Positions 27,201-35,093 of a DNA stretch of 64,000 nucleotides are shown in pieces. Position numbers and translations under genes: made by a program. This DNA is from Alphaproteobacteria bacterium (GTDB taxonomy: Bacteria > Pseudomonadota > Alphaproteobacteria > Micavibrionales > UBA2020): NCBI GenBank assembly GCA_025934695.1, contig JAICWS010000006.1:124001-188000 (forward strand). The letters are read 5' to 3'. Numbering within the stretch: the first letter of the stretch is position 1; each line of letters begins with the position of its first letter. The notes under the pieces are model-generated. The model saw only the letters and a program-made list of their open reading frames with translations, searched no databases and was not told where the DNA came from.

Positions 27201-28079
27201 ATGGCGATCACCCGCAAAGGACGATTTCTGAACGCGGTGCGCAGGAACGACCTGAAAAAGGTCGGCAAGTTCCTCGATGACGGATTCCCGATCGAATATG
27301 AAAGCTGGGGCGGTTCCAATGCGCTGCTGATCGCCGTCATCAGCGGCCACAAGGACATGGTGGAGATGCTGATCCGCCGCGGCGCAAACTTCACGCGCTA
27401 TTACGGCCATTATCTCATCGCAGATACCGCGCGCCAGGACACGCTGCTGCATCTCGCCGCGCACTTCGGCCACAAGGATATCGTCCTGCTGCTGCTCGAG
27501 CACGACAAATACGACCGGTCGCTCATCGACAAGATCGACGGGCGGCGCAACACGGCACTGCACCTCGCCGCGGCGCAGGGGCATGAGGAGATCGTGCGCA
27601 TCCTGATGGACCAGGGCTTCGACCCGCTCGCCAAGGGCGAGAACGGCAAGACGGCACTGGGCTTCGCGCACCAGGGAGGCCACGAGAAAATCGTCGCGCT
27701 GCTGGCCGGGGTGCAGAAAAAGCTGGAGGAAAAGCCTGCGCCGCCGCCGCCGAAAAAAGAAACGCCGCCGCCCGCGCCCGAATGGAAGCTTGCCTCATCC
27801 AAAAGCGTGGCGCATGTCAGCGAAATGCCCGAGGTCGGTTACAAGCTGTCCGACATCTTCAACTTCGAGACGCGGGAGCGCATCCGCATCGTCTATAATC
27901 TCAAGACGAAAGCCGACCACATCGAAACGACGCCGTTTGCCGAACTGCCCGACCAGAAGCAGCTGGGCGAAGCCTATGCCGCGCTGGTGCGCCTGGGTGG
28001 CGCGGCGGACGAGAGTTTCCTGACCGAGACCAAGGCTGCGCCCCGCGCGCGCCTCGCCCCGCCCGAGGGACCGAGATAG
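27201..28079 (+). CDS. Ankyrin protein 1 of 4, with GYxL(S/T)DIFNF tail
   Basis: A 292-aa protein. Residues about 30-175 are ankyrin repeats (NALLIAVISGHKDMVEMLI, LLHLAAHFGHKDIVLLLL, ALHLAAAQGHEEIVRIL). A Lys/Pro/Glu-rich linker follows (EEKPAPPPPKKE), then a conserved tail of about 75 residues with GYKLSDIFNFETRERIRIV and NLKTKADH. This tail recurs in the next three genes. No signal peptide or membrane segment is seen. It is the first gene of a four-gene run with 1-3 base gaps. The tail module is not one I recognise. The protein probably acts by binding partners; host or prey targets are possible but unproven. Confidence 0.8.
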   Translation: MAITRKGRFLNAVRRNDLKKVGKFLDDGFPIEYESWGGSNALLIAVISGHKDMVEMLIRRGANFTRYYGHYLIADTARQDTLLHLAAHFGHKDIVLLLLEHDKYDRSLIDKIDGRRNTALHLAAAQGHEEIVRILMDQGFDPLAKGENGKTALGFAHQGGHEKIVALLAGVQKKLEEKPAPPPPKKETPPPAPEWKLASSKSVAHVSEMPEVGYKLSDIFNFETRERIRIVYNLKTKADHIETTPFAELPDQKQLGEAYAALVRLGGAADESFLTETKAAPRARLAPPEGPR

Positions 28080-28080
28080 C

Positions 28081-28818
28081 ATGGGCAGGGTCTTTTTCGC
28101 AAAACAGCGCCTGGGCGCCGCGATCATCGAGGGCGATATCGCGAAGGTGAAGGAACTACTCGACCGCGGCGTCGACGTGAACATGCACATGTCCGGCGTG
28201 TATTCGCCGCTCCATCTGGCCGCTGACAAGGGCAAAACGGATATTGCGGCGCTGCTGGTCGCCCGCGGCGCCGAGATCAACAAACTGTCCGACTACCAGT
28301 GGGCGCCCATTCACAACGCGGCCTATCACGGGAATTTCGATATCGTCGTCGATCTCCTGAAGGCGGGGGCGGATCCGAACCTGCGCACGAGCGAAGGCAA
28401 GACGGCTTATGGCTGGGCCTTGGCGCGCAACCATCCGGAAGTGGCCGAGCTTCTCGAACCTTACATGAAAAAGGTCGTCGACTTCGCGGTCGAGCATAAC
28501 CTGAAGACCGAGCAGCCAGCGGAAAAGCCCGAAGGCTGGACCGTCCTCTCGCCCCAGCAGATCGCGCGCACCGAGACGCATGCGCAGCTGGGCTACCGGC
28601 TGACCGACATCTTCAATTTTCGCGACCGCGAGCGCGTACGCATCGTGAACAATCTCGCGACCAAGGCCGACCAGATCGAAAGCCGCTCCTTCGACGATTT
28701 CGCCGACAAGGCGCCGATTGAAACCGCGCGGCAGGAATTGCAGGCGCGCGGCGGCAACGTTCCCGAAACGGCGCTGACCGACCGCCTCAACAAGCTGCCA
28801 CGGCCGCCGGGAGCCTGA
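28081..28818 (+). CDS. Ankyrin protein 2 of 4, with GYRLTDIFNF tail
   Basis: A 245-aa protein with three or four ankyrin repeats (PLHLAADKGKTDIAALLVARGA, PIHNAAYHGNFDIVVDLLKAGA, AYGWALARNHPEVAELL; first and second split by a loop). A linker and the shared tail follow: GYRLTDIFNFRDRERVRIV, NLATKADQIESRSF, and a terminal ALTDRLNKL helix. The last two motifs are almost the same as in protein 3, so 2 and 3 are the closest pair. It starts one base after the previous stop, without a strong ribosome-binding site, so it is probably coupled. Confidence 0.78.
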   Translation: MGRVFFAKQRLGAAIIEGDIAKVKELLDRGVDVNMHMSGVYSPLHLAADKGKTDIAALLVARGAEINKLSDYQWAPIHNAAYHGNFDIVVDLLKAGADPNLRTSEGKTAYGWALARNHPEVAELLEPYMKKVVDFAVEHNLKTEQPAEKPEGWTVLSPQQIARTETHAQLGYRLTDIFNFRDRERVRIVNNLATKADQIESRSFDDFADKAPIETARQELQARGGNVPETALTDRLNKLPRPPGA

Positions 28819-28821
28819 CGC

Positions 28822-29739
28822 ATGACATTTTTCAAGAATTCGAAGCTCCGCGCCGCCGCCATGCACAATGACGTTCGCCGCGTGAAGGCCTTGCTGGCGG
28901 ACGGCGCCAATCCCGACACGGCGGACAGCTATGGCGATACCGTGACGCGCGATGCGCTGAACCGGGGCTGCACCGACGCCGTGCGGCTTTTGATCGAGCA
29001 TGGCGCGACCGTCAGCGGACGTATCCGCATCGACGGCACGCTGCTGCACATGGCGGCCGGCAGGGGCTATACGGAGATCGCCCGCCTGATCCTCGACAAG
29101 AAGCCCGAGACGATCGACGCTATCGACGAACAAGGGTCGACGCCGCTGCACGTTGCCGCCATGGGCGGCCGGGAACCTATCGTCCGCCTGCTGATGGAGC
29201 GCCGGCCCGGCCTCGTCAATGCCAAGAACGGCGAAGGCGATACGCCGCTGCACCTGGCGGCGCTGTCGGGACATGCGGAAATCGTCGCGCTGCTGCTGGA
29301 AAAGGGCGCCGAGCCCGCCGCGCGCAACAGCTCCAACCGTACGCCGCTGTTCCTGGCGCAGGCCAAGAACCAGCTGGCGTCGATTGAAATCCTGCGGCCG
29401 CTCACGCCGGTGACGCGATATCGCGCGGCGCCTGAAGAACCCGACGAGGAGTGGAAGAAGCTGTCCGGCAAGCGCATCGCACGCGTCATGACGGAGGAGC
29501 AGATCGGCTACCGCATTACCGAGATTTTCAACTTCGAAAGCCGCGAGCGGCTGCGCATCGTCCATAACCTCGAAACCCGCGCCGACCAGACGGACAGCCG
29601 CTCTTTCGAGGACTTCGCCGACAAGGCCGCGATCGAGGCGGCGCGTCTTGAGCTGCAGGCGCTCGGCGGCAATGTCCCCGAAACCGCGCTGACCGACCGG
29701 CTCAATAAGCTGCCGCCGCCGCGGTCAGGCGGCGCCTGA
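28822..29739 (+). CDS. Ankyrin protein 3 of 4, with GYRITEIFNF tail
   Basis: A 305-aa protein with about five ankyrin repeats (for example PLHVAAMGGREPIVRLLM and PLHLAALSGHAEIVALLL). Then come a linker (EEWKKLSGKRIARV) and the shared tail GYRITEIFNFESRERLRIV, NLETRADQTDSRSF and ALTDRLNKL. It starts MTFFKNSKLRAAA, very close to protein 4 (MTIFKNGKLRDAG), so each copy also shares a short N-terminal cap. It starts three bases after the previous stop. Confidence 0.8.
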   Translation: MTFFKNSKLRAAAMHNDVRRVKALLADGANPDTADSYGDTVTRDALNRGCTDAVRLLIEHGATVSGRIRIDGTLLHMAAGRGYTEIARLILDKKPETIDAIDEQGSTPLHVAAMGGREPIVRLLMERRPGLVNAKNGEGDTPLHLAALSGHAEIVALLLEKGAEPAARNSSNRTPLFLAQAKNQLASIEILRPLTPVTRYRAAPEEPDEEWKKLSGKRIARVMTEEQIGYRITEIFNFESRERLRIVHNLETRADQTDSRSFEDFADKAAIEAARLELQALGGNVPETALTDRLNKLPPPRSGGA

Positions 29740-29741
29740 CC

Positions 29742-30647
29742 ATGACGATATTCAAGAACGGCAAGCTGCGCGATGCAGGCGCAAGTGGGGACATCGAACG
29801 CATGAGAGCGCTTCTTGCCGAGGGCGCCGATATCAATTCCGACGACGGCTATTACGGAACCGCTTTATACCGCGCGGTCACCGCCGGCGGCGAAGAGGCC
29901 GTCCGGTTTCTGCTCGAGCACGGCGCGCTCCCCGACGACAAGGTGCGTAACTATCAGCTGCCGATGATCCAGCGGGCGGTCGAGATGGATCGCGCCGACA
30001 TCATCTGCCTGCTGCTCGACAAGCAGCCTGAGCTTCTCGGCAGCACGCCGTCGGGCGGCGGCAGCCTGCTGCACCTGGCTGCCAAGGACGGGCGTGAGAA
30101 GGCCGCGCGGGTGCTGCTGGACCGCGCTTCCGAAATGCTGGAAACGCAGGACGGCAGTGGCGACCGCCCGTTGCACATCGCAGCGCACAACGGCCATGCC
30201 GAGCTTGTGGCGCTGCTGATCGAGCGCGGCGCCGACGCGTCTGCGCGCAACAACGCCAATCGCACGCCCTTATTCATGGCCCAGAAACAGAATAACGGCG
30301 AGATCGTGGAAATCCTCCATCCGCTGACGCCGTCGGTTCGCAGCCGCGCTACCCCTGAAGGCCAGGGCAGCCGCGAATGGAAGAAACTCGCGGGCGAACG
30401 CGTCGCTCATGTCTGCGTCGAGGAAACGATCGGCTACCGCATCACGGAAATTTTCAACTTCGAAAGCCGCGAGCGTACGATCATCCACCAGAACCTTGAG
30501 ACGCGCGCGGAGACAGCGCAGACGGATTCCTTCGATCATCTCGGCAGGGGCCTGCTGGAAACCGCGCTGGCCGAGCTCCACAAATCCGGTGGCACGGCGG
30601 ATGCGTCTGTCCTGGGCGGCCTCGGGAAGAAGCGCCTCGGACCTTAA
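29742..30647 (+). CDS. Ankyrin protein 4 of 4, with GYRITEIFNF tail
   Basis: A 301-aa protein with about five ankyrin repeats (LLHLAAKDGREKAARVLL, PLHIAAHNGHAELVALLI). A linker (REWKKLAGERVAHV) and the shared tail follow: GYRITEIFNFESRERTIIH and NLETRAE. The tail end has drifted from copies 2 and 3 and lacks ALTDRLNKL. Its stop overlaps the convergent dapB stop: the four bases TTAA at 30644-30647 hold both stops. No terminator fits between the two genes. Confidence 0.8.
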   Translation: MTIFKNGKLRDAGASGDIERMRALLAEGADINSDDGYYGTALYRAVTAGGEEAVRFLLEHGALPDDKVRNYQLPMIQRAVEMDRADIICLLLDKQPELLGSTPSGGGSLLHLAAKDGREKAARVLLDRASEMLETQDGSGDRPLHIAAHNGHAELVALLIERGADASARNNANRTPLFMAQKQNNGEIVEILHPLTPSVRSRATPEGQGSREWKKLAGERVAHVCVEETIGYRITEIFNFESRERTIIHQNLETRAETAQTDSFDHLGRGLLETALAELHKSGGTADASVLGGLGKKRLGP

Positions 30648-31462
30648 AGACCCAACACGTCTTTCATTGCATAGAATCCCGGCTTCTGGTGGGCGAGCCA
30701 GAGGGCGGCCTTGAGCGCGCCACGCGCGAACAGGCTGCGGTCGGAAGCCTTGTGCGACAGTTCGATGCGCTCGCCGTCGCCCGCGAAAGTAACGGTGTGG
30801 TCGCCGACCACATCGCCGCCGCGGAAGACCGAAAAGCCGATCGCGCCCTTCGGCCGCGCACCGATCGCGCCGAAACGCGCCGGCATGATCGCGTCTTCCA
30901 GCTTGACGCCGCGGCCGCGCGCGGCGGCGACCCCCAGCGCATAGGCGGTGCCGGAGGGTGCGTCGACCTTGTGGCGATGGTGCGCCTCGAAAATCTCGAT
31001 GTCGTATTCATCGTCGAGCATTGTGGCCATATGCTCGACCATCGCCTGGAGCAGGTTGACGCCGACGCTCATGTTCGCGGCCTGGAGCATCGGGGCCTTT
31101 TTCGCGGCGGTCTTGATCGCCGCCATTTCGGCCGAAGTCAGTCCCGTGGTGCCGACGACGAGCGGCTTGCCGTGGCGGAACGAGAGTTCCGCATGTTCCA
31201 GCGTCGCCTTTGGGGTGGTGAAATCGATCAGCACGTCCGAAACGTCAAAAGCCTCCTCCTTATCCGTCGTCACGGTGACGCCCGCCGGATCAAGACCCAG
31301 GATGACGCCGATGTCCTTGCCGATGGCCCAGCTTTTCTTATGCTCGACCACGGCGGCGATCTTCGCCTTGTAGCGCCCGCTCAGGATCTCGCGCGCGATC
31401 ATCTGTCCCATGCGGCCCGCGCCGCCCAGGATGCCGATTTTCACCATCTTTGCCTTGCTCAT
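30644..31462 (-). CDS. dapB: 4-hydroxy-tetrahydrodipicolinate reductase
   Basis: A 272-aa NAD(P)H-dependent enzyme of the lysine and diaminopimelate pathway. It has the N-terminal Rossmann motif GILGGAGRMGQ, DFTTPKA, VGTTG, and the catalytic/substrate motif HHRHKVDAPSGTA. The frame runs eight codons further up, but the ATG at 31462 has GGAG eight bases before it and forms an ATGA overlap with the upstream gene's stop, so it is preferred. Confidence 0.96.
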   Translation of the reverse strand: MSKAKMVKIGILGGAGRMGQMIAREILSGRYKAKIAAVVEHKKSWAIGKDIGVILGLDPAGVTVTTDKEEAFDVSDVLIDFTTPKATLEHAELSFRHGKPLVVGTTGLTSAEMAAIKTAAKKAPMLQAANMSVGVNLLQAMVEHMATMLDDEYDIEIFEAHHRHKVDAPSGTAYALGVAAARGRGVKLEDAIMPARFGAIGARPKGAIGFSVFRGGDVVGDHTVTFAGDGERIELSHKASDRSLFARGALKAALWLAHQKPGFYAMKDVLGL

Positions 31463-31869
31463 TGCGCGCTCTCCGCCACTTTGCATTCGATCTTGCCGGA
31501 CGAGGTGCCGGGGCCGTCGATGCTCAGGCTCATCCGGTCGCCTTCGCCCTTGAAGGTGTAATCGATTCCGATTTTGGAAGGCGCATTATCCTTGCCCTGC
31601 GGCGCCGTCACATGCAGCGTGCCATGCAGGCTGCCGTCGGGGCCGGGTTCTTCCTCCTCGACCGCATAGGAAACATAGCCGTCGGCCGCGACCTCGAGCG
31701 TGCCATGCAGGTGCAGGCCCTTGTCGTCCTTCACCAGCGTGAAATCTTTCGGCGTGCAGGCGAAGACGGGCGCATCATCCGCCTTGTGCGGCAGCTTGGC
31801 CACGATGGCGGAAGAGGGGGTCGACCACAGCATGGCCGCGGCGAGCGCGAGGAAGATTGTTGTTCTCAT
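31459..31869 (-). CDS. Small exported protein of unknown function
   Basis: A 136-aa protein with a signal peptide (MRTTIFLALAAAMLWSTPSS, cleavage after SSA). The mature part is beta-rich with two Cys (ACTP and IECK) that could form a disulfide. AAAGGA lies eight bases before the ATG. It overlaps dapB by four bases, so the two share a transcript. No family recognised. Confidence 0.65.
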   Translation of the reverse strand: MRTTIFLALAAAMLWSTPSSAIVAKLPHKADDAPVFACTPKDFTLVKDDKGLHLHGTLEVAADGYVSYAVEEEEPGPDGSLHGTLHVTAPQGKDNAPSKIGIDYTFKGEGDRMSLSIDGPGTSSGKIECKVAESAQ

Positions 31870-31941
31870 ATCGTTAAATCCTTTCAGCCATATTCAAGGA
31901 TTATTGCCGCAAAGTGGAATAGGGCGAATGGAAATATTTAG

Positions 31942-31970
31942 TTGACATAACTATGGAGAATCGATATTGT
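31942..31970 (+). promoter_or_regulatory. Promoter-like site with long leader
   Basis: TTGACA at 31942-31947 and TATTGT at 31965-31970 with a 17-base spacer. The first good gene downstream starts at 32191, so the leader would be about 210 nt. The 320-base gap 31870-32190 contains no convincing gene. It does contain an 8-bp inverted repeat, AACCAACC (32050-32057) with GGTTGGTT (32076-32083). Confidence 0.45.
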
Positions 31971-32190
31971 TGCGCCCAAGCAGTGGGCCACTACGCCCGG
32001 GGAGTGTTTAACAGGTTTCCTTCCCCGATCTGGCGACGCCAATCTGCAAAACCAACCGTGAATGCGATTATTTCTGGTTGGTTATGGCGGATTGAACTTG
32101 AGGCTTCCCCTCCTTCTTCAGAGATTTCCTTCCGGCCCGTCGACGGCGGCAGCGATGCCGCGCCGCTATAAATTTGAAGAAAGGTATGCC

Positions 32191-32583
32191 ATGAAACTCA
32201 AAGATGATTTCTCGTTCGCCGCCAACAAAATCGTTTCCTGCACCGAATTCAGCGAACAGCTGAGAACGCTGTGCAGGAAAGAACTGAGCACTGGCGAAAA
32301 GCTTTACCGCACTTTTGTCGACAAGCCGCTCACTGCCGTTGCCTCTGTCGCGCTGGCGGTAAAGCTGAAGCTGACCGACGACATGATCCCGGGCTGTTAC
32401 AAAGACTTTTTTGGCAAGGTCTATATGTCCTCGGAATTCGCGAACGTGTCCACCCGCGCGATCGCCCCTTTCATGCCGGAAAACGCCATCCAGCGAAAGA
32501 TTGCGGATCTCGAAGTTAGGGCTTTCGCTGCATGCGAGGACCGCAGCGGCGCAAAAGCCGTGCTCGGATTTAAAGAAGTTTGA
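32191..32583 (+). CDS. Hypothetical protein, 130 aa
   Basis: Starts MKLKDDFSFAANKIVSC with GAAGAAAGG seven bases before the ATG. There is no signal peptide. Predicted mostly helical, with an Ala/Val/Leu-rich helix (PLTAVASVALAVKLKL) and four Cys spread through the chain. No family recognised. The frame continues upstream of this ATG without a better start. It converges on the next gene with a six-base gap. Confidence 0.6.
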   Translation: MKLKDDFSFAANKIVSCTEFSEQLRTLCRKELSTGEKLYRTFVDKPLTAVASVALAVKLKLTDDMIPGCYKDFFGKVYMSSEFANVSTRAIAPFMPENAIQRKIADLEVRAFAACEDRSGAKAVLGFKEV

Positions 32584-32589
32584 TCGTCA

Positions 32590-33435
32590 TTACGGCTTGC
32601 GCGGCGCCGTAGGCTTCGGTTTCACCGGCTGATGGTCGGGGTGCTGGAACTTCAGCCCGCCCGACGGCACATAGAAATATGAAATGAACTGGTACTTGCC
32701 CAGCGCCGCCTGTTTCGGATCGGTGATCGGCTTGCCGTCGAAGTCGAGGTTGGTGACTTCCTCGTCGCCCGGCTTGTGCGACCAGTTGCCGTCCCGGTCC
32801 TGGCGCAGAAAGTGGAAATCGTCGCGCGGGATAAAGAACATCGCGACAAGGTAATAGCCTTTCTTGGGCACAGGATTGGCTCCCGCCGGCAGCAGCCCGT
32901 CCGCCTCGACCAGGCGCGCAAGGTCCTTCGCATCGAACTGGCTTTTCTTCGCGATGCCAAGGCCCGCCTTTTCGCCGGGCGACAGTTTCCACCCCGGCGG
33001 ATTATCGGGGTGGTCGATGGCGTAGGAATAGCAGTTGTTGCGCAGTTGCCGCCCCTCCGTCATGTCGTCGAAGGCCTGGCGGAATTCTTTTGCTTCGGCG
33101 AGCGTCAGCCCATAGCGCCTGTGCATCTGCGCATTGTCGTATTTGTACAGCACTTGCGCCAGCGGCCAGACGTACATGCGTTCTTTTTCGATCGCGACGA
33201 TCTTGCCGAGCTGCTTCTGATGCCGAGCGTAAAATTGGTCCGTCTTGTCGCTATCGAAATCGTTCCAGATATCCGGGTCGTACGCCGGCGCATCGGGCGC
33301 CTTGATGCCGCGCACCTTTTCATTGAAAAGCGTGGTGATGGCGTCTTTCGCGCGCGCCGTTTCGGGTGCACGCGCGATGGGCACCACCAGTGCGATTCCA
33401 AGCGCGGCCGCCATTGTTCTTTTGCGCCATCCCAT
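32590..33435 (-). CDS. Exported protein with NCYSYA and WSHKPG motifs
   Basis: A 281-aa protein with a signal segment (MAAALGIALVVPIARA). The C-terminal half has a pattern I recall from a scattered family of uncharacterised bacterial proteins: NNCYSYAIDHPD, then DGLLPAGANPVP, DFHFLRQDRDGNWSHKPG and TNLDFDGKPITDP. The single conserved Cys with downstream His suggests a cysteine-peptidase-like or amidase-like fold; this is inference. The extreme C-terminus is Pro/Lys-rich. There is no operon partner on this strand. Confidence 0.65.
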   Translation of the reverse strand: MGWRKRTMAAALGIALVVPIARAPETARAKDAITTLFNEKVRGIKAPDAPAYDPDIWNDFDSDKTDQFYARHQKQLGKIVAIEKERMYVWPLAQVLYKYDNAQMHRRYGLTLAEAKEFRQAFDDMTEGRQLRNNCYSYAIDHPDNPPGWKLSPGEKAGLGIAKKSQFDAKDLARLVEADGLLPAGANPVPKKGYYLVAMFFIPRDDFHFLRQDRDGNWSHKPGDEEVTNLDFDGKPITDPKQAALGKYQFISYFYVPSGGLKFQHPDHQPVKPKPTAPRKP

Positions 33436-33543
33436 GCGCGAAAGGCTCCGGTTTTCTGTTGTCTAAGCCCTTCCGGGATAGGGCTTTATGTGAAGAAAAG
33501 CAAGGGGGAATTTTGCGCGAGCGTCTGATAGAGTGCCCTTGTT

Positions 33544-35025
33544 ATGAACGCGAAAAACCTGATCTCCGCGCTGCTTCTGGCGCTCTTGGTGGCCTCGCCC
33601 GCGATGGCCAAGAAACATCACGCCGCGCCGAAGAAAAAAGCCGCACCCACCGCAGCGGCCACGAGCTGGGCGGGGGAATTTCAACCCGCGAAAACGCCGT
33701 TCAAAGCGCCCGAAGGATATGGGGTGCAGGTGCTCGACCCTGTCGGCGCGCGGGTGCTGAAGCCAAAGGGCTGGTTCTACGACCGCGCCTATGATCCGCG
33801 CGGCTACACCTGGATCATTTCACGCGAAGACCCGTCCGCGAAGAAGGGTTACCAGACCGGCCTGCGCATCCAGTTATTGCAAGGTGTCGAGCGCGGCACG
33901 AAAAAATCGCCGCGCGACTTCGTGGCGGATTATTTCGCGAAGAAAAAGGCGGCGGCGAAAGCCTTGCCGTCGAGCCTCGGCGATTGCGACGACAAAAACT
34001 TTCCCTCGCTGCGCCGCGCGTGTCTGGAAACCGAAGACACGGTGCCGGGGCAGGGCAAGCACAAATTCCACATCGCCTATTCCGGCTTCTGGAACGATGC
34101 GACCGACACCGTCATCCTCATGACCCTCGGCGCGCCCGTGGTAGAGTGGAAGAAAATCCATGACACGGCGAAGCTGCTGATGAATCAGGCCGACCTGCCC
34201 GACGTCGAAAAGAGATTGCGGGAAGCGGCGGATCATAAAGTGGGCGGCTGCCCCGCCGGCATGGAACACCAACCCGAAGAAAAGCTTTACGCCTATACGC
34301 AGGCGGGCGGCAAGGGCACGCCGGGGTTGTTCACCATTGGCGGCATCGGCAACGCCGAATTCGCCATCGGCCCCAACGATCCGCATCCATTAAGCGCCGG
34401 TGAGGTGGCGGGGATGATCAAGGCGAGCCCGGATTATAAGCCGGATGCGAAGATTATTTTGCACTGGCCTTATTCCACGGCGGGCTCCGCGCCCTTCGCC
34501 AAGGAGCTTCATTCCATTCTCGGCAACGAAGTGACAGGCGCTAACGGCCCGCTCTGGTGGTATCCCGACGGTTCGACAGTTGTCACCGACCCGAAGAACG
34601 GCCTGCAGCTGCCGAACGCGCAGAACATCACGACATGCTTCCAGAGCGATGGCGTTGCGCTGACCGGAGAGACGTGCCGGAAAATAGCCGCCAGCCTCGA
34701 TCATTCGAAAGCCATCTTCGGCAACACGATCTTCATGCCGCAGAACTGTGACGCGCTGGGCGCCATGGCCTTCAATGCGATCATGGGCCAGCGCGACGAT
34801 TCCTTCGCGCTGTACCTCTACTACAGCTTCGTCAACCTAAGCCGCGACCGCGCCTCGACCTGGCTCTCGCTCGCCGCCTACGGGCACCAGCCGCTCGCCG
34901 AATACTACGCCGCAGAGGAAGTGCGCTATAGCAACAAGGACCTCTATCGCCAGCTGCTCAACCACGCCGCAAAGGATGGCGATAAGAAAGCGGCGACGGA
35001 ATTGAGCGCTGGAACTCTAAAATAA
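33544..35025 (+). CDS. Exported protein, possibly with a degenerate caspase-like toxin domain
   Basis: A 493-aa protein with a signal peptide (NLISALLLALLVASPAMA) followed by a Lys/His/Pro-rich stretch. The first half resembles no domain I can name. The middle (residues about 290-350) has KIILHWPYSTAGSAPFAKEL and then GANGPLWWYPDGS, which follows the pattern of a caspase-like region seen in bacterial toxins, where the position here read HW is normally a Ser-Cys. If so the catalytic Cys is missing. The last part is helical. The ribosome-binding site is weak. Function unknown. Confidence 0.6.
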   Translation: MNAKNLISALLLALLVASPAMAKKHHAAPKKKAAPTAAATSWAGEFQPAKTPFKAPEGYGVQVLDPVGARVLKPKGWFYDRAYDPRGYTWIISREDPSAKKGYQTGLRIQLLQGVERGTKKSPRDFVADYFAKKKAAAKALPSSLGDCDDKNFPSLRRACLETEDTVPGQGKHKFHIAYSGFWNDATDTVILMTLGAPVVEWKKIHDTAKLLMNQADLPDVEKRLREAADHKVGGCPAGMEHQPEEKLYAYTQAGGKGTPGLFTIGGIGNAEFAIGPNDPHPLSAGEVAGMIKASPDYKPDAKIILHWPYSTAGSAPFAKELHSILGNEVTGANGPLWWYPDGSTVVTDPKNGLQLPNAQNITTCFQSDGVALTGETCRKIAASLDHSKAIFGNTIFMPQNCDALGAMAFNAIMGQRDDSFALYLYYSFVNLSRDRASTWLSLAAYGHQPLAEYYAAEEVRYSNKDLYRQLLNHAAKDGDKKAATELSAGTLK

Positions 35026-35028
35026 TTG

Positions 35029-35073
35029 CCACCCCGGAACTGGCGCTCGCCTGCGGCTCGCTGGTCCGGGGTG
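35029..35073. repeat. Palindrome between convergent genes, possible terminator
   Basis: CCACCCCGGA and TCCGGGGTGG are exact inverted arms of an imperfect hairpin with GCG/CGC pairs inside. It lies between the convergent exported-protein and deoC genes and probably also stops transcription. Confidence 0.6.
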
Positions 35074-35093
35074 GGGATGGTTGTGAAAGTTTT

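Noticed and set aside
31953-32171. A 72-codon frame in the 31.9-32.2 kb gap
   Set aside because: No ribosome-binding site, no signal or motif, and it overlaps the inverted repeat; treated as leader sequence.
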